64,000 bases of DNA, taken from contig NZ_RXZH01000001.1 in the NCBI RefSeq assembly GCF_003970385.1, positions 1,121,300-1,185,299 of the forward strand, written 5' to 3'. The notes under the pieces are model-generated. The model worked only from the letters and a program-made list of their open reading frames with translations. It made no database searches and was not told the DNA's origin. Numbering within the stretch: position 1 is the stretch's first letter; each line of letters begins with the position of its first letter. The stretch comes from Vibrio aquaticus. Its GTDB lineage: Bacteria > Pseudomonadota > Gammaproteobacteria > Enterobacterales > Vibrionaceae. Shown one piece after another: positions 53,749 to 62,811 of the stretch. Made by a program: the position numbers and the translations under genes.

Positions 53749-55866
53749 TTATTGGTTGACCGCTCGGACCTTACCTTGTTTCAAACTATTGAGTACTTCT
53801 GCTTTTGGACCATCTGCAATCACGCAACCTTTCTCCATGACGATGACGCGGTCTACGACATCAAGCATCGAGGTTTTGTGAGTAATCAGAATCAAGGTTT
53901 CGCTTGGCTTTAACTGAGCAAGCTGCTGCTTAATGTGCATTTCTGAGCGGTTATCCATCGCACTGGTTGGTTCATCGAGTAGAAGCACCGGAGGACGGCC
54001 TAATAGGGCGCGAGCAATCGTCACTGCTTGGCGTTGACCACCAGACAGCAACATACCACCTTCACCTACTTGGCGTTCTAAACCAGCGGGATCTTGTTGA
54101 GTAAAGACAGTCACACCAGCGCGGTTTGCGGCATCTAACACATCTCGGTCATCGGCTAGAGGTCGGCCTAATGTGATGTTGTCACGAATACTTCCGTAGA
54201 AGAGTTGGCTATCTTGAGGGACACAACCAATGTTTCTGCGGATATCAATATGATGAAGTTGCTCAATGTCGGTATCGTCAATGCGTACATGGCCTTCTGT
54301 TGGCTTGTACAGACCCATGATCATACGCTCTAGGGTTGTTTTACCCGAACCAATACGACCAATGATCGCGACTTTTTCACCAGGGTTAATCGTCAGGCTC
54401 AAATCACGAATCGAAGCGATAGGGGAGTCAGGGTAATGGAAGGTCACTTTATCCAACTCGATCTTGCCGTGAATGATAGGGCGGTGGATGTAACGTTTCC
54501 CTTCTTCTTGCTCATCAGGCATCGACATCACTTGTTCAATGATTGTCATAGAAGACTTGGCTTGGTTGTAGCGAGTGGAAAGCAGTGACAGCTGAACCAT
54601 CGGACCAATGGCTCGGCCACTCAGCATGGTTGCAGCGATAAGGCCACCCATGGTCAGTTCGCCTTCTGAGATCAGATAGACACCTAAGATGATCATTCCG
54701 ACATTGGAGGCCTGTTGAACGAAGCCCGCAGTGTTTTGGATGCCATCGGTGATTCGGCGGCTCTTAATGTTCCAGTTCGCCATGTGAGCAACCGCTTCTT
54801 CCCAACGGAATTGGAATTGGCTTTGTGCACCAAACAACTTAACGGTTTCTAGCCCGGATAGACTTTCAATCAGGTTGGCATACTTTTGCGATGCTAATCG
54901 TGACCCCTCTTCGATTGTGTGGCGCAGCGGCCCTTGGATCAATAGAGAGTAGATAATCAAGATGAGTACACCGACGATCGGTACGATCACTAAGTTACCC
55001 GCCATAAGCCAAATCAGTACAAGGAACAAAATCGCAAAAGGTAAATCGATGAGTGAACCTATGGTTGCAGAGGTAAAGAATTCTCGAATCGATTCAAATT
55101 CTTGCAGGTGTCTTGCAAACGCGCCGACGGAAGCCGGTCTTGCTTCCATGCGGATGCCAAGAACTTTGCTGAATAGCTTAGAAGAGATGAGGATATCGGA
55201 TTTCTTGCCCGCCACATCAATAAAGTAGCTGCGCATTAACTTGAGTGTTAGGTCAAACAAGAAGATAACGAAAATACCGCTAGCCAACACCCACAGTGTT
55301 TCAAACGCTAAGTTGGGCACAACCTTATCGTACACCAAGCGAGTAAACATTGGGGCAGCAATGGCAAAGAGGTTGATCAAAATAGACGCGATCAGCACAT
55401 CTCGATAGATGCGTTTTGACTTCCAAATGGTTCCCCAAAACCAATGTCCTTCGCGTGTTTTTAATACCTCTGGAGAGCGTTCATCGTAGCGAAACTGCTT
55501 CTTTACCAAGAAATAGCGGCCAATGTATTGCTCGCTTAACTCCTCAATAGAGATGGAGATAGGAACGAGGCCAGATTCGCCAGTGACGATCTCGGCTTCC
55601 GTTTTGTCGTCGCTTAGGCTGTTGAGAACACAAGCATCACCACTTTTTAGGATAAGGACGACGGGTAAAACAAGCTGTGAGATATCCAGTAAATCAGAGC
55701 GGTTTTCCTTAGCGACCAACCCTGCACGCTCGGCGGCGCGTGGAACAAGAAAAGGCGTGAGCTTACCGTCTGAAAGGGGTAAACCGTTAACTAACGCCTC
55801 TGGAGAGTTTGCTAAACCATAATATCGACTGACGTAGATAAGTGAGTTTAATAGCGGATCCTGCAT
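53749..55866 (-). CDS. lapB: Type I secretion ABC transporter, LapB-like
   Basis: A 705-residue exporter with N-terminal C39-like domain (about 1-130), six TM helices (about 160-440) and an ABC ATPase (Walker A IIGRIGSGKTTL; signature LLSGGQRQAVTIARAL; Walker B LLLDEPTSAMD). The C39 region lacks the catalytic Cys at the expected start motif, so it would dock a substrate rather than cut it, as in LapB/HlyB-type RTX adhesin exporters. Last gene of the lapC-lapG-lapD-lapB operon on the minus strand. The outer-membrane TolC/LapE and the adhesin itself are not in the window. Confidence 0.9.
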   Translation of the reverse strand: MQDPLLNSLIYVSRYYGLANSPEALVNGLPLSDGKLTPFLVPRAAERAGLVAKENRSDLLDISQLVLPVVLILKSGDACVLNSLSDDKTEAEIVTGESGLVPISISIEELSEQYIGRYFLVKKQFRYDERSPEVLKTREGHWFWGTIWKSKRIYRDVLIASILINLFAIAAPMFTRLVYDKVVPNLAFETLWVLASGIFVIFLFDLTLKLMRSYFIDVAGKKSDILISSKLFSKVLGIRMEARPASVGAFARHLQEFESIREFFTSATIGSLIDLPFAILFLVLIWLMAGNLVIVPIVGVLILIIYSLLIQGPLRHTIEEGSRLASQKYANLIESLSGLETVKLFGAQSQFQFRWEEAVAHMANWNIKSRRITDGIQNTAGFVQQASNVGMIILGVYLISEGELTMGGLIAATMLSGRAIGPMVQLSLLSTRYNQAKSSMTIIEQVMSMPDEQEEGKRYIHRPIIHGKIELDKVTFHYPDSPIASIRDLSLTINPGEKVAIIGRIGSGKTTLERMIMGLYKPTEGHVRIDDTDIEQLHHIDIRRNIGCVPQDSQLFYGSIRDNITLGRPLADDRDVLDAANRAGVTVFTQQDPAGLERQVGEGGMLLSGGQRQAVTIARALLGRPPVLLLDEPTSAMDNRSEMHIKQQLAQLKPSETLILITHKTSMLDVVDRVIVMEKGCVIADGPKAEVLNSLKQGKVRAVNQ

Positions 55867-55884
55867 GCTATACCTTTGTTTCTG

Positions 55885-57795
55885 TTATTTATCTACGATG
55901 AAGCCTTGGAAGACCTCAATAAAGTGCTCAGATAAGAAATCGAGCTGTGTCTGAGTTTCTACGCGTGATGCAATGGTCTTAATCCCTAAGTTGTGCGCCG
56001 TACGAGAAATCGAAGTCAGGGTGAATTTCTGCTTCTCATCATCTAAATGGTGGGTATACAGATAGTCTAACTTCACATAAGCCGGTCTAAACTCGTTAAT
56101 GTAATCCAGAGATTGGAAGTTTCGGCCGTAGTTGTCGACACCGAAATCGGCACCAGAGCTGCGAACCGCATTACAGAATAGAGCGGTATGGTGTGGCGAG
56201 TTGATAAAACAGTTCTCTGGGATTTCGAAGTGCAGTAACGATGCTACCGACTTGTGTTTGTTTAACAGCTGAGTCACCCAACGGATAAAGCTAGGCTGAG
56301 AGATACTGCTTTGAGAAATGTTAATTGCGACAGGCTCTTTGAATTCACCGCTTGTAAGACGTTTTGTGATTGACTCAATGACGTATTCATCAAAGAGGTG
56401 ACTAGAATTAAGCTGCTCCAATGCAAATAAGTACTGGTTAGCACTGAATCGTTCGCCGTCTTTTTCAATCGCAGAGAAGACTTCACGATGGTAAGTTTTA
56501 CCCCAGCTATTGTTTGCAGCTTGGAAGCGGAAGTTAAACCAATCGTTGCTGATCGCCTCATCTACTAGTAGCTTCCACTGCTGTTTGCCCATTAAGTTGT
56601 CGCTGTTTTCACCAGTGACGTAACCATAGGTAATTTCAGGGTTCGACTTCGCGTTTGCCAATGCGTTATCTAGCATCGTGAGCAATTCGCTAGAGCTTGT
56701 GGCAGTCTTATTGAATACCACACCTAATGAAAGGTTAGAGCTTGCCATGCCTGTGGGATCCGCGTTGATGTCTTGAACGTAGGTAACAATGCTTTCCGAA
56801 ATGAGCTTGAGTTCTGACTCTTCCATGTTTGGCAGGATGAAGCCAAATTCTTCCGTCGAAATACGAGCTAACGTAACATCTGGTGCAGTGAGCGACACTT
56901 TTAGGTGATCGGCGAGCTCTCGGATCATGCCGTCACCTGCCTCGTAACCCTTATCGTCATACAGCTCGCGAATAAAGCTCGCTTCAAGAATCGCAACGCC
57001 GCCAAAACCACCTTCGCCAATCCAAGAGTTAAGTTGGCTCATGTAGTAGGCGCGGTTACCCAATTGAGACACTGGGTCTATGTAAGCGCGTTCGCGAAGT
57101 TGCTGCGCTTCTTTTGCTTGGGCTTTGAATGATTTTTCTAACTGTGCCGACATGCTGTTGATGCCATCGACCACGTAGATCAAATCTTGTGTTGCAGGTC
57201 TTGGAAGTGGGTCACCAAATTGATTACGAGCCACTTGTTCCATCTTGTCAACGATGAGCTGAAGTGGGCGTAAAGCACGCTGAAGGATGAAAGATATCGA
57301 GAATAAACCGATTAACATGATGATGCAGAATGCGATGACAAGACGCTCGAAAGCAAGCCAAAGCTGGGTGTAGGCATCCCCAGGGTGGCTCACGATTTCG
57401 ACTTCAGCAAGTTGCATCCAGCCACTGGTGACTACTCGACGATCATGTATCTTTTCGAACAGATTCAGCTGAGTAAACCATTTTGGCACGTTGGATGGTT
57501 TTATTGGGTATGAACGAAGAATCTCATCTCCGGTATCCAGGAAAATCAGTCGAACAACGGAATAACTACTGCCATCGAACAGAGCGTTGATCACGGATTC
57601 TACGGCAACCTGATCTTTGTCTTCTAGATAAGGCGCAAGCGCCAAACCGACCGTGTTGATCGTGTTGTTTACTTCTGAGCGCTGTTGCTGAATGAGGTTG
57701 TTTCGAGTGGTATTAAATTCAATGATAAACACCGAAATCAATAGCATCAAAATAACCGCAATCATCCCCGCGACAAGTTGTTTATATAGAGTCAT
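55885..57795 (-). CDS. lapD: LapD-like c-di-GMP receptor with degenerate GGDEF and EAL
   Basis: A 636-residue inner-membrane receptor. TM1 (about 7-26), a periplasmic LapD/MoxY-type domain (about 30-150) that ends in TM2 (about 153-175), HAMP, then a GGDEF-like and an EAL-like domain. Both enzymatic signatures are degenerate: RISTEEF in place of GGDEF, REVFSAI in place of EAL, and VDNYGRNFQS in place of DDFGTGYSS. This matches LapD, which binds c-di-GMP without catalysis and, when bound, sequesters LapG to keep the adhesin on the surface. It follows lapG by 5 bases. Confidence 0.92.
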   Translation of the reverse strand: MTLYKQLVAGMIAVILMLLISVFIIEFNTTRNNLIQQQRSEVNNTINTVGLALAPYLEDKDQVAVESVINALFDGSSYSVVRLIFLDTGDEILRSYPIKPSNVPKWFTQLNLFEKIHDRRVVTSGWMQLAEVEIVSHPGDAYTQLWLAFERLVIAFCIIMLIGLFSISFILQRALRPLQLIVDKMEQVARNQFGDPLPRPATQDLIYVVDGINSMSAQLEKSFKAQAKEAQQLRERAYIDPVSQLGNRAYYMSQLNSWIGEGGFGGVAILEASFIRELYDDKGYEAGDGMIRELADHLKVSLTAPDVTLARISTEEFGFILPNMEESELKLISESIVTYVQDINADPTGMASSNLSLGVVFNKTATSSSELLTMLDNALANAKSNPEITYGYVTGENSDNLMGKQQWKLLVDEAISNDWFNFRFQAANNSWGKTYHREVFSAIEKDGERFSANQYLFALEQLNSSHLFDEYVIESITKRLTSGEFKEPVAINISQSSISQPSFIRWVTQLLNKHKSVASLLHFEIPENCFINSPHHTALFCNAVRSSGADFGVDNYGRNFQSLDYINEFRPAYVKLDYLYTHHLDDEKQKFTLTSISRTAHNLGIKTIASRVETQTQLDFLSEHFIEVFQGFIVDK

Positions 57796-57800
57796 ATTGC

Positions 57801-58487
57801 CTACTCATCATAATTAATTTTAGGTTTGTTCAACTTGAGCGATTTCTCGCGGGCACGAAGGTCATTCCATAGACTTAATCTTGAAGACTTCCCTGCCAGT
57901 TGTCCTTGTTTTGACTTCATTAACCACAAATTCTTACCGTTGAAACTGTATATCGGTAGCAAATCTCGGCGAGCGGATGCTTTTTTGATTTGTGGGTTAA
58001 TGTTGTCTAACAGTATTGGCTCTGCACTGGGCTTAGAGTAGTAGGCCAATACCATATGAAATTGATTTAATTCAATGGCTTTAACATACACTAGACGGAG
58101 TTTCCGATCTGAGACACCTAATTCAAGAAGAGAGAAGTACTTAGCGATTGTGAAGTCTTCACAGTCACCGGCATTACTTCCTAAAAATTCGAGCGGTGTG
58201 GCCCAGTAATCGTTTTTGCCCCATAAGTTGATGTCATTAACGAAATAAAGTTGGTTGAAGAAATTGTTCACTTTAGTGAGCTTGTCTCGTTCGGAAAGTC
58301 CTTTGTATTGACTCATTTCCTTACGCCAAGTCTCCACCCTTTTTCCAGCTCTATCACCGTAAGTTCTTTTAACCGCGTCCACCCAACGTTGCTCTTGGGT
58401 ATTAAGAGCAAACGATGTTGTTGACGCTAGCAACAGTGCGCAAAGCGCAATTGCGGTAGTAAGCCGTTTATGACTTTTCACTATCAC
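57801..58487 (-). CDS. lapG: LapG-like periplasmic cysteine protease
   Basis: A 228-residue exported protease of the bacterial transglutaminase-like cysteine protease family. Signal peptide to about 27 (TSFA-L). The catalytic triad is visible: Cys109 (AGDCEDF), His144 (NQFHMVLAYY) and Asp161 (LLDNINP). It cuts the N-terminal retention module of a LapA-type adhesin, releasing cells from biofilm when c-di-GMP is low. The start is unsure: the GTG at 58487 and the GTG at 58481 (giving MKSHKRLT) both keep the signal peptide; the latter is shorter. Confidence 0.92.
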   Translation of the reverse strand: MIVKSHKRLTTAIALCALLLASTTSFALNTQEQRWVDAVKRTYGDRAGKRVETWRKEMSQYKGLSERDKLTKVNNFFNQLYFVNDINLWGKNDYWATPLEFLGSNAGDCEDFTIAKYFSLLELGVSDRKLRLVYVKAIELNQFHMVLAYYSKPSAEPILLDNINPQIKKASARRDLLPIYSFNGKNLWLMKSKQGQLAGKSSRLSLWNDLRAREKSLKLNKPKINYDE

Positions 58488-58540
58488 TGCCGAGTGGTTG
58501 AGATGTTTGACGGCTATTCACGTGTCATTCCTTTTCCTGT

Positions 58541-59932
58541 TTATTCTTTAAGGGCATTGGTTTGTGCGCTTAGGATAGGCTTTAACAGATATTCCAATAT
58601 GGTGCGCTTGCCGGTAATGATATCAACAGAGGCTGTCATACCAGGGATAATAGGTAGAGAGTTCTCTGTACCTAAACTGGTCTCTTTGGTACGAACTCTG
58701 ACTAAATAGTAGCTGTTCCCTTCTTCATCGGTCGTGGTATCGGCACTGATATGTTCTAACGTGCCTTCTAAACCGCCATATTTGGTAAAGTCATAGGCGC
58801 TGAACTTTACGATGGTTTGAAGATCAGGGCGCAAGAAAGCAATGTCTTGCGGTGCGATCTTCGCTTCAACTAGCAAAGTGTCTTCACTAGGCACGATCTC
58901 CACAATGTCCATGCCTGGCTGGATAACGCCGCCTACGGTATTTACATTCAGTGTTTTGACGGTACCTGTCACCGGAGAAGTGACAATCGTACGATTGACT
59001 CGATCTTCCAGTCCAATCGTAGATTCGGTTAATGATGAAAGCTTATCTTGAGCTTGGTTAAGCTTCTCTTGCTGCTCTGAACGAAACTTTTGCGCGGTAT
59101 CGATTCGGCTTAGCATGGCTTCACGAATAGCCGATTTCAAGACCGGCACTTTCAGTTCGCTTGACGTGAGTTCACGGCGGGTATCGTTCACTTGGCGTTG
59201 AAGTTTGAGTAGTTCGATTTTAGGCACAACCCCTTCGTCAGCGAGAGGGCGAGTGATCTCAAGTTCTTTATTCGCAAAACGGTAGCCATCACGCAGGTTA
59301 CGAACACGAGCTTGAATCTCGACCAAGTCTTGCTGCTTTTGTTTCACTTGCTGATCGATAACCGAAATTTGGTTACGTAGCTTGTTTAAGTCTTGACGAT
59401 ATTCAGCGCGTTGACGTGCGACGAGCTCGGGTTTGTGCTCGTTAAGAACGGGCGGGAAAGCGAGTTTATTGAAATTAAGTTGAACGTTGGTTTGCCAATT
59501 AGTTTCATCAAAATCTTCGTTGATCACCACACTCGTGATTGAAGCAGAAAGCTGCAATACACTGGCGGTTAAGTTTGCGACTTGTTGTTCGCGTTCACGA
59601 TAATCTGAACGGAAGCGAGTATCATCGATAAGCAGAAGCTGCTGACCTTTTTCAACCGTTTGCCCTTCACGAACAAGAATTTCTTTGACTAAACCGCCTT
59701 CAAGGTTTTGCACTACCTGAATTTGGGAGGAAGGGACGACCTTACCTTGACCAACGGTGACCTTATCTATTTCTGCCCACGAAGCCCATACGCCCGCAAG
59801 AATGAAGAACAACACCATGACCCATAGCATCACTCTGGCGCTATTTGGTGTGTTCAATAGAAGTGCAGCAGTCTTGTCATCGACATACTCTAACTCGTCC
59901 GGAGTGAGCTTGTCATAACCGCTCTTGCTCAT
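58541..59932 (-). CDS. lapC: Type I secretion membrane fusion protein, HlyD/LapC-like
   Basis: A 463-residue periplasmic adaptor: short cytosolic N-terminus, one TM helix (about 33-53, MLWVMVLFFILAGVWASWAEI), the lipoyl half-motif (VVPSSQIQVVQNLEGGLVKEILVREGQ), two long coiled coils (about 150-330) and the C-terminal beta-barrel part (VEAKIAPQDIAFLRPDLQ). It links LapB to the outer-membrane channel. First gene of the operon; ribosome site GAGGGA is 5 bases before the ATG. The 215-base gap to pdxH should hold the operon promoter. Confidence 0.92.
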   Translation of the reverse strand: MSKSGYDKLTPDELEYVDDKTAALLLNTPNSARVMLWVMVLFFILAGVWASWAEIDKVTVGQGKVVPSSQIQVVQNLEGGLVKEILVREGQTVEKGQQLLLIDDTRFRSDYREREQQVANLTASVLQLSASITSVVINEDFDETNWQTNVQLNFNKLAFPPVLNEHKPELVARQRAEYRQDLNKLRNQISVIDQQVKQKQQDLVEIQARVRNLRDGYRFANKELEITRPLADEGVVPKIELLKLQRQVNDTRRELTSSELKVPVLKSAIREAMLSRIDTAQKFRSEQQEKLNQAQDKLSSLTESTIGLEDRVNRTIVTSPVTGTVKTLNVNTVGGVIQPGMDIVEIVPSEDTLLVEAKIAPQDIAFLRPDLQTIVKFSAYDFTKYGGLEGTLEHISADTTTDEEGNSYYLVRVRTKETSLGTENSLPIIPGMTASVDIITGKRTILEYLLKPILSAQTNALKE

Positions 59933-60147
59933 GGGTGTCCCTCGAAAATGTTCTTTATTTTATTGATTTTATTACTCATCTAACCAAATGTTAAGTTTTT
60001 GGTGTAAGAATAGTTTTCTTAAATAGTATACACCGTGATTTTCGTTGTCCTAATGGATAATCCAAAGTCGATGTTGACGCGTAAAAACTTGAGTTATTTA
60101 AGGTAAGAGCGCACAATCGTTGCAAAAATTTCGCTGAGGAGAAAAAG

Positions 60148-60783
60148 ATGGAGCTTGAAGATATTCGCCGCGAATATACGAAAGGTGGTTTGCGAAGAAA
60201 AGATCTGCTGGCAGACCCGATCGCCCAATTTAACTTTTGGCTTAAACAAGCGGTAGATGCAAATTTAACCGATCCCACCGCCATGACGGTGGCAACGGTT
60301 GATGCAACAGGCCAGCCTTTCCAACGCATTGTATTGTTGAAAGACGTGAACAGTGACGGCTTTATTTTCTATACCAACTTAGGTAGCCGTAAAGCTCAGC
60401 AGATTGAAGCCAATTCGAAAGTCAGTCTTCATTTTCCGTGGCATCCGCTAGAGAGACAGGTACACATTACGGGTGTGGCTGAAAAACTCACGGCTGTAGA
60501 GAACATGAAGTATTTTTCTTCTCGTCCAAAGTCGAGTCAGCTTGCTGCCATCGCGAGTAAGCAGAGTAGCCGTATTTCTGCACGTGGCGTGCTAGAAGGG
60601 AAATTTTTAGAGCTAAAGAAAAAGTTTGAGAGTGGTGAGATTCCAGTACCGAGTTTCTGGGGTGGCTACCGTATCAGGCCTGAAAGCATTGAGTTTTGGC
60701 AAGGTGGTGAGCATCGCTTACATGACCGATTCTTATTCTCCCGAGAGCAAGAACAATGGCATATTGACCGTTTAGCGCCATAA
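60148..60783 (+). CDS. pdxH: Pyridoxamine 5'-phosphate oxidase
   Basis: A 211-residue FMN-dependent oxidase forming pyridoxal 5'-phosphate, the last step of vitamin B6 synthesis and salvage. Motifs: [41 protein letters not shown] (FMN and substrate), [48 protein letters not shown]. Length is that of E. coli PdxH (218). It is divergent from the lap operon, and the GAGGAG ribosome site is 6 bases before the ATG. Confidence 0.97.
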   Translation: MELEDIRREYTKGGLRRKDLLADPIAQFNFWLKQAVDANLTDPTAMTVATVDATGQPFQRIVLLKDVNSDGFIFYTNLGSRKAQQIEANSKVSLHFPWHPLERQVHITGVAEKLTAVENMKYFSSRPKSSQLAAIASKQSSRISARGVLEGKFLELKKKFESGEIPVPSFWGGYRIRPESIEFWQGGEHRLHDRFLFSREQEQWHIDRLAP

Positions 60784-60788
60784 AAATA

Positions 60789-60820
60789 AAAAACGCCGCT
60801 GATGTTCAGCGGCGTTTTGT
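60789..60820. terminator. Bidirectional terminator after pdxH
   Basis: AAACGCCGCTGA and TCAGCGGCGTTT pair over 12 bp around TGT (60791-60817), with A- and T-runs on both sides, serving pdxH and the convergent PEGA gene. Confidence 0.9.
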
Positions 60821-60843
60821 TTTGGTCGGTATTCGTACTCAGA

Positions 60844-62670
60844 CTATCGGATGTCGCGCACGACTCTGAAACCTAAGTAGTTCGCTGCAGAAGAGCTTGA
60901 AAGATATAGCTGCTTATCTGCTGCCGCCATTTCAGGAGAGAAATTCCACGCGCCCCCTTTTGCCATGCCTTGTGGGTTGCTCGTCCATTGCCAAACATTA
61001 CCCACGGTGTCGTAAACACCTAAGCTATTCGGTTTGAATGCACTTACCGGAGATGTACTGATATTTGACCAAGGAGTGCCACTCCACCCCGTATTCACTT
61101 CGCCGCTGCGGAACTCATTACCCCACCAATATTTTTCATGGCTGCCAGCTCGTGATGCGATTTCCCACTCATCTTCGGTAGGGAGTCGGTAAGATAGGCC
61201 CGTTTGTTTGCGTAACCAATTCGTGTAGGACTGCGCATCATTTTTGCTAACACACACCACTGGAGAGTTAGGGTATTGCTTAAAGCCTGGATCTCTCCAG
61301 CTGCTGTTTTCTACTGGAGTTACCTCACCTTGGAGTAGGGCAGTACACGTATTCTTTAGCTCAGCATCGGTCTGATAGCCTGTTTGCTCGACAAAGGTCG
61401 TAAACTGACTGACGGTAATCGGAGTGGCACCAAACGCGAAAGCATGATCAAGGTGAACCTGATTCGACGCGTTTTCACCGGTGTAGTAAGTGCCTGAAAG
61501 AATCGCAACCATTTGAGGCGCTTTACCAAGCTTACCTTGCATTACATCGGCAAATTTGTCGCCTGAACGTAGAGGGTTACTCTTCTCAGTTAGTTGAGCT
61601 CTTAACGAAGAATCAGATTTAACCGACACTTGCTTGGTGAAAGGGTGGTAGCCCTCTTTTTGAACGACAACGTTGTGAATACCGATTGGTAGCATCACTT
61701 CGACCGGAGTGCTGCCGTAGTTGACACCATCGATAGTGACCTTATCGTCGTAAAGGTTCGAGCGAATCGCTAACGTTACCCAAGCGATTTCTTGCTCGAA
61801 CTGAGGTGCGATGTCTAATTCTCCAGGAGCAAAGCAGTATTGGTTATCAACGCCTAACAATTGACAGGCCACTTTGGCAGATGGACGTGCTTCGAGTGTC
61901 ACATCCATCAGCGCACGGTAACGTTCACCGTCATAGAAGCCGCTGCTGGTGGTCTTATGTCTGACGATATGAATGTTGAGTGAAGATTCTCTGAGGTTAC
62001 GTTCAACCAGAGCTTGCTCTGTTACTTGGTCAATAACTTGCGCTCTAAACTGTTTTACGGACTTTTGTAGTGCTAATGCTTGGGTCTGCTTGTCACACTG
62101 TGCCAAGGTCAAAGAAGCTTGGCAGCGGTTAGTGAAGCTGATCGAGAGAGTGTTGGGCTGAGTCAGCTCTTGACGCAACTGCTCAACACGTGCGCGCGCT
62201 TTACTCCCTTCAAGCTCGGTAATCACCGCAATCTTTGCCTCAACATTACGATTTGCTTGGGCAAGCTTAGCTTGGGCTTCAACGAGCTCTTGTTCAGTAG
62301 ACAGGCGAGATTTTTGATTCTGTTTTACGTGAGACCAAGCATCTTGATAACGTTTTTGAACCTCAATAAGGTCAATGCCAGGTTCGTTTTCAAGCTTTTG
62401 GTAGGTCTCTTCGAGCTGCTGCTTAGCTTTCGAAAATTCCTTGTCGAGGGCTTCTGCCTCTTTGCCTAATACCGCCAAGCGGTCATTTTTCTCCGCTACA
62501 TGACTTTGCTCGGTTTGTAGCGCTTGCTTTAGGCCATTGAGCTCATCATGTTGCGTGAACAATTGATCGTCAATTTGTGTGACGGAGTCTGATGTCTCTT
62601 GTGCATTTGCCGAAGGCAAAAATAGACACGGAGATAATGCTATTAAGAGGGCAGATAAACCTGGGCGCAT
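60844..62670 (-). CDS. Secreted coiled-coil/PEGA protein with formylglycine-enzyme-like domain
   Basis: A 608-residue exported protein. Signal peptide to about 23 (SANA-Q), long coiled coil (about 30-170), a mixed domain with four Cys (NRCQASLTLAQCDK; CQLLGVDNQYCF), a PEGA domain (about 300-365; DGVNYGSTPVEVMLPIGIHNVVVQKEGY) and a C-terminal SUMF1/FGE-type domain (about 385-605; PISVSQFTTFVEQTG-like, YRLPTEDEWEIASRAG, GNVWQWTSNPQGM, GFRVVRD). The two catalytic Cys of true formylglycine enzymes at the end are absent (GFRVV), so it is probably a binding or glycan-recognition domain. A paralogue lies at 62812. Confidence 0.85.
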   Translation of the reverse strand: MRPGLSALLIALSPCLFLPSANAQETSDSVTQIDDQLFTQHDELNGLKQALQTEQSHVAEKNDRLAVLGKEAEALDKEFSKAKQQLEETYQKLENEPGIDLIEVQKRYQDAWSHVKQNQKSRLSTEQELVEAQAKLAQANRNVEAKIAVITELEGSKARARVEQLRQELTQPNTLSISFTNRCQASLTLAQCDKQTQALALQKSVKQFRAQVIDQVTEQALVERNLRESSLNIHIVRHKTTSSGFYDGERYRALMDVTLEARPSAKVACQLLGVDNQYCFAPGELDIAPQFEQEIAWVTLAIRSNLYDDKVTIDGVNYGSTPVEVMLPIGIHNVVVQKEGYHPFTKQVSVKSDSSLRAQLTEKSNPLRSGDKFADVMQGKLGKAPQMVAILSGTYYTGENASNQVHLDHAFAFGATPITVSQFTTFVEQTGYQTDAELKNTCTALLQGEVTPVENSSWRDPGFKQYPNSPVVCVSKNDAQSYTNWLRKQTGLSYRLPTEDEWEIASRAGSHEKYWWGNEFRSGEVNTGWSGTPWSNISTSPVSAFKPNSLGVYDTVGNVWQWTSNPQGMAKGGAWNFSPEMAAADKQLYLSSSSAANYLGFRVVRDIR

Positions 62671-62718
62671 TGAACTTCTTCTACATCTTGTTACTGATTA
62701 ATCGGTATATTCTAAACG

Positions 62719-62774
62719 AAAATGCCACTTTGTCTTAAGTTATCGTTGGTTAACGTAAGACAAAGTGGCATTTT
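62719..62774 (-). terminator. Very long terminator between the two PEGA paralogues
   Basis: AAAATGCCACTTTGTCTTA (62719-62737) and TAAGACAAAGTGGCATTTT (62756-62774) pair perfectly over 19 bp around an 18-base loop. A T-rich tract follows on the minus strand. It ends the upstream paralogue, so the two genes are separately transcribed. Confidence 0.8.
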
Positions 62775-62811
62775 TAGATCATCTTTGTGAAATCGGTTGA
62801 GATTTTAGCAC

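Noticed and set aside
62080..62469. 129-residue plus-strand frame in the PEGA protein
   Set aside because: It lies antisense to a coiled-coil gene, which leaves the opposite frame open; it has no ribosome site.
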